Origin: Neurospora crassa OR74A
Taxonomy: Eukaryota; Ascomycota; Sordariomycetes; Sordariales; Sordariaceae
DNA length: 64,000 bases
Reading direction: 5' to 3'
Assembly: GCF_000182925.2 (NCBI RefSeq)
Contig: NC_026501.1
Span: 2,480,001 to 2,544,000, forward strand
The position numbers were made by a program, and so were the translations under genes. Numbering within the stretch: position 1 is the stretch's first letter; the number at the start of each line of letters is the position of its first letter. Of this stretch, positions 1 through 11,802 are shown one piece after another. The notes beneath the pieces were generated by a model. It was not told the origin of the DNA. It saw nothing but the letters and a program-made list of their open reading frames with translations, and did no database searches.

Positions 1-615
1 GCGGCGAGGATAGGACAGGAAGGGGAGATTTTGATACGGTCGCCGACGCTACTTAGCGCGTATCTGCCCGTGGGCATGTTCAGGACCCCTAAGGGTCAGG
101 AGCCGGATATGTCGGTCACGAGGGAGGCGCTGACGGTTGATGGGTGGTTCCGCACGGGCGACGTGGGCACCATCAGTGCGCAGGGGAGGCTGCGGATCAC
201 GGACCGGCTGAAGGAGCTGATCAAGGTGCGCGCATACCAGGTTGCGCCGGCGGAGCTGGAGGCCGTGTTGTGCAGCAGCCCGTCGGTGGCGGATGCGGGC
301 GTGGTGGGCGTGTATGACGAGTCGGAGGCGACGGAGTGGCCGAGAGCATATGTGGTTCCGCACAAGCCGGAGGCGCTGGAGAATAAGACGGAGCTAGAAA
401 AACTGGCGCATGAACTCAGGGTTTTGGTGGAAAAGAGGACAACCAAGTACAAGTGGCTTATGGGAGGCGTGGTGTTTGTGAAGCAGATCCCCAAAAGCCC
501 TAGTGGGAAAATCTTGAGGAGGATCTTGAAGAGTGGTGGGGAGGACACCGAGGGGGTGGAGATTCAGGTTTATCAGAAGAAGAGGAGGGGGGCTACTGCT
601 GCTTCGAAGCTATAA
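1..615 (+). CDS. Acyl-CoA synthetase / 4-coumarate-CoA ligase-like, C-terminal part (5' end outside window)
   Basis: The frame is open from base 1, so this is the last 204 residues of a longer AMP-forming ligase (family members are usually 550-600 aa). Visible adenylate-forming motifs are WFRTGDVG (A7), then ITDRLKELIKVRAYQVAPAELE-like A8 (hinge and start of the C-terminal subdomain), and IPKSPSGKILRR near the end with the catalytic Lys of A10. The family activates a carboxylate as acyl-AMP and transfers it to CoA. The protein ends in Ser-Lys-Leu, a canonical type 1 peroxisomal targeting signal, so import into peroxisomes is inferred. The substrate (aryl, fatty or other acid) cannot be read from this fragment. 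No intron is needed in the visible part. Confidence 0.9.
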   Translation, partial: AARIGQEGEILIRSPTLLSAYLPVGMFRTPKGQEPDMSVTREALTVDGWFRTGDVGTISAQGRLRITDRLKELIKVRAYQVAPAELEAVLCSSPSVADAGVVGVYDESEATEWPRAYVVPHKPEALENKTELEKLAHELRVLVEKRTTKYKWLMGGVVFVKQIPKSPSGKILRRILKSGGEDTEGVEIQVYQKKRRGATAASKL

Positions 616-1600
616 AGTCTCCGGTGTTCAACGGTATGATGCCACCCCAGAGTACCTCTAGGTAGAATCAACAGTTTTCGTGTCCTGACGAACATCTGAC
701 CCACACAAATCGCACTTGACATTTTTTCTTTCCCCTTTCTTGGCATGAACACTATGGTCCCGTTGTCATGGTATTTGTTTTTCTATTCTGAGGTCTCTCA
801 CTCATTCGTTTGTGGAGCTATAATTTTCGCTATAAGGACGCTGCATCTTCGTTACATCTCGAACGGGACAGGTCGCCGAGAGGGCTGGTGTTGTGGGCTG
901 TGTTGCTGTCTTGTTGTGAGCTAATCTGGCCGAGGGCACCTCTGTGGATGAAGTGGGAAATTCTATAGTGAGCTGTTGAGGTATTTGGGAAAGGCTCAAT
1001 GGATGGGAGGGATCATGTGAGATACGGACTCGATTTGATCTGTTTGTGTGCGAGTGTCTATGCATGGTTTTCTCGGTCTTTTATGTTCTCGGTCGGAAAC
1101 CTGCGGTGCGAAATATGTCGGTGCACCCTTCTCTCTCATTAGCCTTGCAAGGCGCCTTTGAACTTTGAAACATTCTGTCGTGAAACCAACCCGTAGTTTG
1201 ACTTGAATAGGTAGTATCCGGATTGTAATTGGACAAGGATGACGAGGCAGATTGGTTGCTGGCTTGATGGGCATTGCGGCTGTGCGACTCGAGTTCATCC
1301 CTCCGGACCACTACCCTAGGCATCTCTTCACCCTCTCGTTATTTTATTGACGCCGTCATCATGACACGTCAGAAATACCTTATCGGAACTGAGCAACCAG
1401 CCGTTTTTGTGATACCCTTTCAATTCTTTCGACCCGTAGATTGTGGGATATATAACCAACAGCCGCGCAGAAGAACCAAGAATAAATTTCTCTTTTGCTT
1501 CGCCGATCGAGCAGACAGCGACAATAAAACTGCATAAAAGCTCTAGATCGAACAATCCCCGATTCAACCCTCCTCATATCTCGCTCAAATATCAGACATC
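616..1600. other. Intergenic region between ligase 3' end and ankyrin gene
   Basis: About 1 kb without a convincing coding frame. The short frames on both strands have no recognisable domain. The part from about 1,330 onward, with pyrimidine-rich and CAA-rich stretches, presumably includes the promoter and 5' leader of the gene starting at 1,601. Confidence 0.5.
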
Positions 1601-3106
1601 ATGTCCGGGTTAGAAGGCGCCGACGCGCCCGCGCCAAATTACTCCAGAATCGATGATGATCGTTTCATGGACTTCATCAACGGGAACAGCACCCAATTGA
1701 CAGTTGATCTCAACATGAACATTGACCTCCACCTACCACTCAGTCAATATCCCACCCCCCTCCCTCCCGCTGTCAATTCCGCCGCCTCATCCAAGTCGTC
1801 CCCTTTCAACCTGGACGACCCCAACTCACCATACATACAAAAAGAACGGCGCGATCTGCAATGTAGGCTAATCCGCATCTTCTTCGATGCAATCACCTCC
1901 AAGAAGACCGACCTGGTAACCAAACTCATCACTGGCGGCTTCGTCTCCCCCGACGTGCCTAACGAGTATGGCCTAACCCCACTCCTCGCGGCCGTGGAAG
2001 CCGGTGACGGCGCCATGGTGTGCGCTCTCTTGAATCTCGGTGCAGATGTCAACGCCTTTGGCACTCCTTTCAAGCGGAGCTCGTCCTCATCATCATCCAA
2101 GCGTAAAAAGGAGAAAGTGGACAACAAACCGCCTGCGGATGCGCGGACGCCACTCATGGCCGCCTCAGCAGCCGGCAACCTTGCCTTGGCAAAATTACTC
2201 TTCAGGGATTTCCACGCCAATGACGCTCTCATAGCAGGTGACGGCCAGCTCGCCCTGCGCCTGGCGGCCGACAACGGACACAGAGAGATTGTTGACCTGC
2301 TTCCCTCGCGCAGGGGCGGCGAGTTTCGGCGGTGGAAGACGCACCACGCAGTAGCTACTCGACGGATCAAGAAGGCCGGCCAGGCCATCGTGACCTTCTG
2401 TGTATATTGTGTATGGGACATTCCCAAGGCGATTCTGTGGAGCTTGCCGAAGCACTTGGTGGTTTTACCTAGCGTGAGATTGGCGAAGTGGTTGTGGAAG
2501 AATAAGCATCAGTTTGGGCCGTGGTGCAAGAAGCAGATGAAAAAGATGCCAGAAAGAACTAAAAGGGCAGTACAGGCTGCTGGACGGGCGGCGAAGGCCT
2601 TGAAGCATGCCCCAAAGGGGATGGCGAGATTTGCGAAGGCGTTGGCCAAGCGGATGTGGTGGATCATCAGGGGGATATTGAGGGCCATGAAGGTGATGTG
2701 TCTGTGGATATGGGAGAGTTTGCGGAAGGTCGGTTTGGCGACGGGGTTCATGTTTATGAAGTTGGTCTCGGCTATGCACACGGCTGGTATGGCGGTGTTG
2801 AGCTTCTTCCGGAACATCACCCTCAAGGATGTCGGTAACGGGATTCTGGTAGCGCTGGGCGCCCTTTTTGTCGACCTACCTCGGGCGGTATTCTCTGGGA
2901 TGGGAGCATTTGGAAAGGCTTCGTATAAAGCGCTTGTCCACATGCTCGGGTTCGTGGGTAAAATCCTTTGGTGGATTATGGAGGAACTGTTTAGGTATGC
3001 AGTGTTCTTGCCTAAGCAGTTGTGGAAGATCCTTGCGGCTATTGGAAGTTCGGTGGCCAAAGGATGTCATGAGATTCTTGTTTGGTTCAATCCAAAGAGA
3101 CACTGA
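1601..3106 (+). CDS. Ankyrin-repeat protein with Trp/Lys-rich helical C-terminal half
   Basis: Uninterrupted 501-residue frame starting at an ATG after a pyrimidine-rich leader. An N-terminal low-complexity segment is followed by ankyrin units: repeat 1 at about residues 120-150 (EYGLTPLLAAVEAGD, then LLNLGADVNAF), a Ser/Lys-rich insertion (about 150-182), repeat 2 at about 183-213 (ARTPLMAASAAGN), and a weaker repeat at about 218-235 (LALRLAADNGHREIVDLL). Ankyrin repeats mediate protein binding. From about 240 to the end the protein is dense in Lys, Arg and Trp with alternating hydrophobic stretches (for example KWLWKNK, RMWWIIRGILRAMK, KILWWIMEELF), suggesting amphipathic or membrane-associating helices. 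There is no signal peptide. I do not recognise the C-terminal half; function unknown. Confidence 0.85.
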   Translation: MSGLEGADAPAPNYSRIDDDRFMDFINGNSTQLTVDLNMNIDLHLPLSQYPTPLPPAVNSAASSKSSPFNLDDPNSPYIQKERRDLQCRLIRIFFDAITSKKTDLVTKLITGGFVSPDVPNEYGLTPLLAAVEAGDGAMVCALLNLGADVNAFGTPFKRSSSSSSSKRKKEKVDNKPPADARTPLMAASAAGNLALAKLLFRDFHANDALIAGDGQLALRLAADNGHREIVDLLPSRRGGEFRRWKTHHAVATRRIKKAGQAIVTFCVYCVWDIPKAILWSLPKHLVVLPSVRLAKWLWKNKHQFGPWCKKQMKKMPERTKRAVQAAGRAAKALKHAPKGMARFAKALAKRMWWIIRGILRAMKVMCLWIWESLRKVGLATGFMFMKLVSAMHTAGMAVLSFFRNITLKDVGNGILVALGALFVDLPRAVFSGMGAFGKASYKALVHMLGFVGKILWWIMEELFRYAVFLPKQLWKILAAIGSSVAKGCHEILVWFNPKRH

Positions 3107-5517
3107 AGGGACTCTTTGGAGCTCGGAGACAGTGGTTCAAGATACTTGGCAAGCTGGACGAGGGTTTTGGGTTCGAAATAGTTCCCAGTTGCTGTTCTTC
3201 TAGATGATCTCAGTAAATGAGAGTAAGCTACTTGGACAATATTCACTCAATACAATGGCGTGGTTTGAGACAGACAGTGAGCCCACCCCAGACGCTGTAG
3301 AAGCATTAGAAAGGTTGCAGGTTGATTCGAAATCTGATAACATTCTGTTGGTATCTTGTGGAAATCTGCAGGCCGTGTGTCACCGGAAATAGAACTGCCT
3401 CAGTGATGGTGGTGTTGCACCGGACCGGATGCAGGACAACAACACGTTCAAGCAGATTTCGGTTCTGATGGTCTTCCATAGCGTCGATGGCTGATCTCAA
3501 ACGAGATCATATTAATATAGACATAACAAATCCCACACTTGTCTCTGCACGTCTCACGTCCTGACTGCCCGAGTTCGTGCTCCCTTCACTCGCTTACCTG
3601 GGCAGGTTTATACTACCGTTGCCCATATGCCCATGAACGAGCATATCGGAGTGGTTCGCCGTGCACTTGTCAGTAATCACATAGAAGAAGTGATGGGCGC
3701 AGTATCTCCCATATCAAGCCCAAGACAACTCTTGAGTTTTCATGTCGAGTATGAGTAAGTCTCTGCATGTCTTAATTGATGGGACACCAGCAGATAGACA
3801 TTCAGAAGAATCTGGATAGAGGGACGAACCCGAAATCCCGAAGGTGACTGTGAGGAGACGAGAGCGAAGAAAATCAAGCTATCTCTCGAGACGGAGGTCG
3901 GCACCGAGGTCAAAAGAAGGAAAGTAGAACAACCAGAGAGCATGCAGCTTCGACTGGGGGTTGAATGGATGTCAAGACACGAGAGAAACACGATGGAATT
4001 TAACCTGGTCGTGTCATCCAGCATGACGTGCAGAAGAAGGAGCGTCCTGGTTTTAGCCTATGCTGCACTTGCTCGTGGATGTTTCCTCTTCCGACAAGCG
4101 GGATGAATTGTGAGGGGTCAGATGCAACGTGCAACAATGAGTCGACAGACAGATAGGCTAGGTAGGTAGAGCAGGCAATGGCATAAGAGGTTCTCCATGG
4201 TGTCAATTTTGGTAGGGGCGTCAGGAGGCGATGATACCGCAAAGTAGCAACACCCTCGTGGGCAGACTCTGATGTCGACATTTGCTTTCTTTGGCAATGC
4301 CGCACAAAGTGAATCAGTGACTCCAGTCTGTAAAGGAGCCGTTTACCAAGGCGTAAAAGAAAGAGTGGTTGGTCGCCTTCATTTCTACGTTGTCCGTGAT
4401 GTTGAAGTCGGGAAGAAATTCGTTGTCAAAAGAAGTGGAAGAGGAAAAGTTGAAGCGACTACGGAGGTTCGGGGGACTGCCCGCCCTGACGGGATGCGTT
4501 GTTACCGTGGGGAAGTCTAGGGCCCAGGGTATCTGTAAGCAATACGGCAGAAGGTCTGTATTTACTTGCCGTCTTGATATGTGTGCAAGATAGATGCATT
4601 CAGTTTGTCCAGTATGTAACAATCAATTCTCTCTCCTTATGTCCATTACCTTATGTACCTGGCTCGAGCCTCCCCCCCTTTAGTTTCCGTTGTTCAAAAC
4701 CCAACTATCGGACCCTCCAACTTCTCCCAGAACATTCCCAGACGTTGTCAATCCTCCACAAGCAACCATCGATCTATTATTTCCTGCATTAGCAACGAAT
4801 GTATCCCATAATTTCCAAATCAATCTTCTCCTCAAGAACCACCATGGATAGCTTTGACCATGCAAGGCGCGGATCAACCTTCCGTTGCTGGTCGCGAGAA
4901 TCAATTGCTCACTTTGTTGCAGCCATCGAGAACAACGCCAACCGTCAACAGGTCACTCCTCTGTCCGCAACCCACCTTCAGGCTTGAAGGCTGCAAAAAT
5001 GCAGTTTCAGCCGGCCAGTCCCAGTCGGGTAAAGAGCTTTTAGATTGCGTCCCCAATATAGATGAATTGACGTCAGCCGCTTTCCTTCTTCTTACTCGTC
5101 CAACAGTATGCTACCTGCCTGACATCTCCAGGCCTGCCTCCAGACATGCCCTTGCCCTCAGTTGGCTTGCTGTGTGCCTGGTTCACCTGGTTTGCCCATC
5201 GCCAACTCGACAGGCTACGACACAATTATCGTGGATTCGTCCAAATAGGCATGCATCGGGGACAGCGGGAACCGTGGGGAAAGGTCATCCACCCCGGGAA
5301 CCATGCCAGGATGTTTCTGTCGGGCAAGCCCATCTAACTTTCCTGGGGTAGCAGTTGGCCAAGCATCGCCCTGCGTCCCGTTCCCAATGTCACCTCTGAT
5401 ACCCGGCTCATATTACGACAAGATACATACCTAACCAAGGTGCCCCAACCCACAACCTCCTCTAGGAGGCTTTTCTCCTTGTCCTACTCTCTGCCCAGTC
5501 TGGTAGGGCTCTTGCCG
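3107..5517. other. Long intergenic / upstream region of the zinc-finger gene
   Basis: About 2.4 kb with no frame that resembles a known protein. Frames near 4,854-5,351 have no domain signature and could at most be upstream ORFs in a long 5' leader. A long leader or promoter is common for fungal regulators. Confidence 0.4.
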
Positions 5518-7422
5518 ATGCACCGTGGCACATATGAATCAACCCAGCCACGTCCCATACCAGCTCCATGTCGACTCTTCAGCACCAACTTAGTCATGAT
5601 GGAGGACTTTATTCGGCCCATCAAGCGAGACAACGCTTCATATGTCACTCTTTCACAGGCCTTCATGCCGGGCAACCACCGTAGTTTATGCCCGTAAGTC
5701 TACCCAGTCCTACAAGCGCATTTCAGGACAAGGTGGCTGACTGGGACCTCGATCCCTCCGGCCAGACATGAAGAAAAAGTGGTCACAGATGGGACCATTG
5801 CCCCCATAGTTCTTCAGGAGGTCAACGTTGAGCGGAAGCGAAGTTTGGGTTCCAAGATGAGGGACACTTTCACACCTCGTAAACGCGACAATAATTACAG
5901 GGCAAACACATTATCGAAAATCGCAACGTATCAGCCTGGCTTAACGCTTCATGCGAGGACACATACGGCTGCTTCTGTGGAATCGGTAGTTCAAGGTATC
6001 GCCATGATTGGATGCCCCGGGCCACATTCTACGATGCCATACTTGGGCCATACTGCCCCAGGGGATTCCTTTTCTCTTCATAAGCTACCGACTACGACTG
6101 ATATGGTGGATGTCAACTCAGAACTTTTCCGGCAAGGGTTCAATGCGGAGGAGATGTCGGACTTGCAGTCTATCGTGTCGTCGATCGCGGCTTCGTCCAC
6201 AACTGAGGTCGAACCATCGCAGAGAGCGTCCACAAACACTTCCCGCACCACCTTGTTCCCTCCGAGTGTCTCACACTACCAATCCCCTACGCCGCCGATT
6301 CAGAGAAACGGCAACATCATTACATCCCAGCCGTACCCCTTCACATCACAACTACCAATACCGACCGGGGCATTACAACTCGATGGCCTTCCACCGCCGG
6401 CGGCCATGTCTTTGGACGACTTGGTAATCACTAACAGCGTCCCAATGTCTCAAACAAGTATGTCTCCTGCTTTGCAAGTGGATGACTACTCATGGTGGAG
6501 TCTAAAATTGACAGGCGGCATCCAAGAATCAACACCCGACTTATCTGGAACATGCAGTAGTCTCCATGTTCAAATGCCACCGGCCTTGGAAATATCTAGA
6601 AACAGTGGAAAGGACATACCGACCTTGGGTACTCTGGTAAGGACCAGAGATGTTGATGAGCCACAAATTCATCAACACTACTATGAACCAGGACCAGGAA
6701 CACATCAGGGCATGACTCGATCACCAAGTCTCGACTTAGTCGAGACCATGCAGCCAGGAAACCCACTGACAGGGACAAGAACACGTGGCGAAATCGGACA
6801 ACAACCATCAACGACAGATGGGAATCATACAACCCCAGGTGCCAGCAAAGCAAAGATATCCTCGTATTTTGAACACCATTCCGAACACCAGTTCGAACAC
6901 CTAGAACAAGACCAGCGCCAGCGCCAGCACTCGCATGCACACCGTACCACCGGTATCGCCATCCACTACTGCCGACCCAACAACAGCACACAACAAGACC
7001 TTAGCCAAGGTCAGAATTTAGGTAGCGGTAGCAACGAAAATGACCTCATCTGTGACGAATGCCAATGGAAACCACGCGGCGTCCGCGGAAATCTCAAAGG
7101 TTATCTGCGTAAACACAAAAACACGCACAAAGGGCTGCGCCTCTCTTGCCACGTTCCTGGCTGCACAAAGACGTTTAGTCGACTGGATAATTTGAAGAAA
7201 CATAAGAAGGATAGACACGGTATTGATGATACGGCGATGGGAGGAGGGATATCAAGAGGGGGGGTGCTGCCGTTGAAAAGGATAGCATCTACTGAAGCAA
7301 AGGAGCAAGGGGGGAGGACGAACGGTAACGGCGCAAAGAGGCCGGATACGAGTGACTCTCAGCAGAGGCTGAGAGATTTGTCTGGGGATTATACGATGTT
7401 ATGGCCGGCTTTGCATTTTTGA
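5518..7422 (+). CDS. C2H2 zinc-finger protein, probable transcription factor
   Basis: Two-exon model: 5518-5693 and 5766-7422, with a 72-nt intron (donor GTAAGT at 5694, CTGAC branch near 5737, acceptor CCAG at 5765) that keeps the frame; 610 aa. The downstream exon has no ATG before its body, which supports the upstream exon. The ATGs at 5596 and 5599 are alternative starts. Two zinc fingers lie near the C-terminus (about 488-540): an atypical first finger beginning CDECQW with distal His residues, and a regular second one beginning CHVPGC and ending HKKDRH. The rest is Ser/Thr/Pro- and Gln/His-rich and looks disordered. The pattern fits Sordariomycete C2H2 regulators with a C-terminal finger pair; the DNA target is unknown. 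Confidence 0.75.
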
Positions 7423-8850
7423 GTTTAGACGTTTGATGGGGTGACATTACTCCACAACACCTCTCGATTTCTTTGATCTATATAGATTCTACCACCTAAC
7501 TACAATCATCACAGCGAATTATTCATTAGACCCTCTTTCTTTTTTCTTTTATTCTTAGGATGTAACGTTACAATACGATAGGCAGTTTTGTACGATTATT
7601 TACAATGACGAATTGGAGATGATACGCGAGTGGGTAGAGAAAAATACCAGGAGACAAAAGCATTGCGTAAAAACATTTAGTCGCAAGACACAAGATGTGT
7701 AGGCACCTGAGATAATTTCTATAGAAAAACAATGGATCCGTTTAAGTCGCAATTATGGAGTGGCTGACAAACACAGGCAGTTGCGACCATAGTGTCCTAT
7801 CTATAGCCTAGCACAAAACACACCCCCCAACTATCATTCAGTGAATCAACAACCTCCGCAGCCACTCTCAGCCTCGGCCTCAGCCCTCAGGTTACGTCGC
7901 ACAACACAACCACCAGTTCATGCAGAATTAGTTGTTGCCTTCCCAGGGGCAGTGGGTAACTGAGACACGGCATTACAATCCTTGTGTGACGATCGGATCA
8001 GAGCGCGTATCTTTACGTCTACCATAGAATCTCGCACAGGACCTTCCAAATTGGGGCCAGCAGAAGATTTCTCTATTTCTTCTCCGGCCACAGACTGGTA
8101 CACTTGATGTCGAGTCAAAACACAGGAGGATAAATAGTGTATGTGAGGTAGATGGTTTGGCCAACAGCTAGCTATGTAGTTGCTTACTTAGGGAAGGTCT
8201 TGAAGTCCGCACAATTTTGGAAGGCCCGCGACCATACGTCAATAGATGATGAGGACGATAAGAATCGTAGAACTGCAAACACAGCAAGTTAAACCATTCC
8301 CCCCTTTTTTCGACCTTGACAAAGCCAAGTATTCGCACTGTTTACTTCAGCCGCCCGTTCGGACCGAAGGCGTGGAATGAAAAGGAACGAGTCGATCGGG
8401 TGTCGGATGCTTGATGAGACAAGGGGCACAGGCAGTATAAGGCTCTCGGCAGTTGTGAGTGCCGAGAATCTGGCTTTGATCACGATCTTGATCTTGATAG
8501 GGGCTCGGATAAATCTTGGACCTGAGACAATCCAATATTTGTTTTCAGCTGGGCTGAATGGGATGCTTTTGGAGGGTTTACGAAAGGTTATGGATGACGA
8601 AGAAGTAAGAGGAGCAAAGACAAATCAAAGGATTGATGCAATGGGAAGTGGTAAGTAAGTCTGAGTAAGTTAATCACAGTTAAACAGTACGTGTGCTTAG
8701 GATATTTGCTGTTGTTGCGATATAAAGCAGACTGCCACCCATCCACACGGTGGTGGACTGCAGGGTATCCAAATGTCAATAGAGTATGAAATAAATAAAA
8801 CGTACATAGCCAGATAGCCACACCGTGATAGTTCCAACACCCGCCGCCTA

Positions 8851-8913
<63 letters not shown>

Positions 8914-9061
8914 CTAAGCAGGCCTTCCATTATGCGTCGGGTTGATTATTGCTAACTCTCCCGAGTGATACCGGTCTCAACCCCCACAGTGGCGCGCCAT
9001 CGTTCGACCCTTGATTCACTGTCAGCCAGTTTCATGAAAGGCACAATGGTGGACTGGCATC
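7423..9061. other. Intergenic region
   Basis: No supported gene. It holds the 3' flank of the zinc-finger gene and a T12/A49 homopolymer junction at 8851-8911. Short frames around 7.9-8.7 kb on both strands have no recognisable features. A minus-strand Gly/Cys-rich peptide frame near 7.85-7.92 kb lacks a start of its own. Confidence 0.4.
8851..8911. repeat. Homopolymer junction T12 followed by A49
   Basis: Twelve T (8851-8862) directly followed by forty-nine A (8863-8911). The two blocks can fold back on each other. The run could be a genuine homopolymer, the tail of a degraded retroposed element, or a sequencing or assembly artefact. No flanking target-site duplication is evident. Confidence 0.9.
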
Positions 9062-9846
9062 TTACAAATCTCCCGATACTCGGGGCAACCCGAGATGTTC
9101 AATATCCGCGTCGTCCAGTTCAATGACAGCATCTTCTACTCAAGATTGGAGCAAATCGGTTAGTAAACATGATAGGGAGTTGACATGATAGAGTTTCGAA
9201 AGGAAAAAAAGATCAATGACTCACCTCCACCCTTCCCTATCCTTCCCTGTAACCGTGCAAACAACCTCAAGTGAAAGCCCATAGCCCCCTCAACCTTTTC
9301 ATCCACCCCCACTAAATCCTCCTCAATAACCCAAAACCCATCTTTAGAATTCCCAGAAACTCCTACCAGCACCGACCTAACCAGGTCAAACAGCTTATCT
9401 CTTGCCTCCTGCAGTTGACCCTTCATAGTCTGCAAGTGTCCATAGACGTAGTCATCTGGCGTGATCCCTTGCCCTTCAGGAGGAGTTGTGGTCCGGCGGC
9501 TGCTGTCTGCGGCAATTACTAGCATCGACGCGCCGAGACGGGAGGCGAGATCCATGATCTGGTAGATCTGTTCGCCTACTCGTAAGGTTTGGAGGGAGTA
9601 GATATCCTTAATTAGCAAAAGCGAGCGGATGAGGCTGTCGGCTTGGACGGAGATGGAGTCTAGTGGTTCGTTTGCGCCGCTGATACTATGGCGGGTTCGT
9701 TTGACGGTTTCAAGATTGGAGATGGCAGTGATGATTATGGTTGAGAGGCCATCGGAGAGTGTGACGGGAGTGGGCTGTGTCAGGATGGTTAACGTGTAAT
9801 CCGTGTAGGGTTTAGGGGTGGTGGAGGAGCGGAATGAACTTGCCAT
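9062..9846 (-). CDS. Small protein resembling a fungal STAND/NLR N-terminal domain
   Basis: Two exons on the minus strand: 9846-9225 and 9135-9062, joined over an 89-nt intron (donor GTGAGT at 9224, TTTACTAAC branch site, acceptor GTAG at 9136); 231 aa. The second exon adds an acidic tail ending in VSGDL. The start is the first true ATG (9846, MASSFRSS). The region around residues 30-110 (DGLSTIIITAISNLETV, then spaced hydrophobic heptads) looks like the helical domain often found at the N-terminus of fungal STAND proteins linked to heterokaryon incompatibility. No NB-ARC/NACHT or repeat domain follows, so this would be a stand-alone helical module. Assignment rests on overall pattern only. 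The gene lies between two long A tracts. Confidence 0.55.
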
Positions 9847-10156
9847 TCTGAAGTGTGGATTCTTACTCAAGTATCAAGACTGAAACATCTGAGTGTAAAT
9901 GAGATCAAGATGGATGAACGTGGTTAAGAGGTATATATGGAACCGTATACCTGGCGTGATGGAATGTTTGAAGAGTTCTGAAGGGAGTCCCCTGCAAAAG
10001 AAAAAAAAAAGTGTAACAAAGACCTTGCCTTGGAGGTCAATGGCTTAAAAGCTAAGGGGACTACATGTGCTGAAGCATATCTTGGCCAATGTGGGTAGAC
10101 AAGGGGCTGACTGGTTGGATGTGGGAGTTCATTGTGAACGTGATCCGAGACTGGTG

Positions 10157-10202
<46 letters not shown>

Positions 10203-11802
10203 AGTCAAGAAAAGAAAAAAAAAGTGTGTGATGAAGAGAGCTGCCATGTCTTATCGCATCGCTCGCTCAGTGAAGTTGACGGAGTGCCATGACGTTGGCC
10301 CGCTTGATCAACGTTTGAGTACCTATCAAGCAGAAATAGACGGCTCATCTGGCGAGACTATATGAATGGCGGACTTCCCGTCTAGCTATTTGGGGAAACA
10401 AGCCGACATATTGTTGATACCTGGACGGCGATATACATGATCCGGCAAGGAACAGTATCATCGATACGGCGCATTACGGGTGGTTCCTGGTAATCTCAAG
10501 TTATCGAGACACTTATCTGGACTTAAACACCGTACTGGCTTTCATAACTCTCATGGAGAGCGCCCTGACAACCGCTAGAGATGAATGTAACCGGGCCGTA
10601 CATGGGAATGTCTCGGTAGATAGTACTTCCATGGTGACAGCATTGCTGATGAACCGGATCGCGAAGACTGAACCCTGAACCTCAGATAGTCACTACCCAG
10701 AGAGCCAGTTGAAGATTCAGCTTTTTCTAGGGCAGTGGCCCAACCAGGTAAAATTGACCTCATTCGTCCAATGGTTTGCACGACCCCAGTTTGTGATGTG
10801 AGGGAGGGCAGCGTTCAGGGCGTTCATCCGCGGTTTCCGCTCGAGATATGTGGCCTGACGGCTTGGGTTTAGTACGTCCGTGACAACCGGCGGTGATTTG
10901 GTGTCAAGTATGAGTCTGGGCCCCAGGAGCAATCGCCATGGAACGTTCGACCGCTGCATCAACCGTTCGGAAATGCATCCCCCGGGCCCCGAGGTCACCC
11001 ACCATCGATGAGAAGCAGCTGAATGAAGCGAAGACCTGCAGCCAGCTGGGTACCTCTGCCGCGCTAACCAGCCGGATATAATCGAGACCCACTCTAGAGG
11101 GCTCCTACCTGGAAGCTTGGGAAAGAAAATGATGAGAAACGCTGCGTACTTGGTGATACAGGTTCCGGTCTTATGCTGATGTTATCGTGCAGTGGCCGAG
11201 ACTGAACTCGGAAGTCGGGACATCGAGCGCTTGAAGACTTGCACTAACAGAGCGACTAGGTTGAGCTGCTAGTTTGATTATCCTTTTCTGTCCGGGGCTG
11301 GCTCGTGTACCAACACACAGATAGTGCGCGTCATATTCCACCACCGCTCTGCATGTATTTCACGCTAACGTGATAACTGAAAGCAGGGTTCAGTACAATG
11401 GACAGCTGCCCTTCACGTGCTTTCGTGTGGTTTCTCGTGCAGGTGCCCCACTGTTTCTGCATGTCCAGGTTAAGAACTGACGTAAAGACCCACTTCAACC
11501 TTTGTTGACATTGACTGCCGACGTCCCCCCCGCGCAGGACTTTTGGGGTCTTCACCTACCCTTACCTACTCCAAACTCCTGTACACACCATTCACGTGTC
11601 TCAAACAAACCTTGAACCTTCTAACTCAGCTTCATTCGGTGGGCTAGCGACATTTACTTGAAAGCTTGGTACGACTACCTTTGACGCGGTTTCCTCATAT
11701 TTCCTAATCCCACACCTCATCCAGCGGGTTCAAGACCGCTTTCAACATTGTTTCCGACGAGCCTCAACCAGTCACAATTATTCTTGTTGCAACAGCGAAA
11801 CT
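9847..11802. other. Divergent intergenic region
   Basis: About 2 kb between the divergently transcribed helical-domain gene and the HTH-repeat gene. It contains the A44 tract at 10157-10200. No frame in 10.2-11.6 kb looks like a gene. The stretch from 11.56 to 11.8 kb is pyrimidine-rich and is probably the promoter and leader of the gene at 11,803. Confidence 0.4.
10157..10200. repeat. A44 homopolymer tract
   Basis: Forty-four consecutive A, followed shortly by a second A-rich run (about 10210-10223). It is on the same strand as the A49 tract 1.25 kb upstream. Confidence 0.9.

Noticed and set aside
4854-5351. 165-codon plus-strand frame upstream of the zinc-finger gene
   Set aside because: No recognisable domain; at most an upstream ORF in a long leader.
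7848-8118. Possible small minus-strand Cys/Gly-rich peptide gene (tail reading SGCGGC)
   Set aside because: The frame is interrupted by a stop just upstream of the Cys-rich tail and no convincing splice pair bypasses it.
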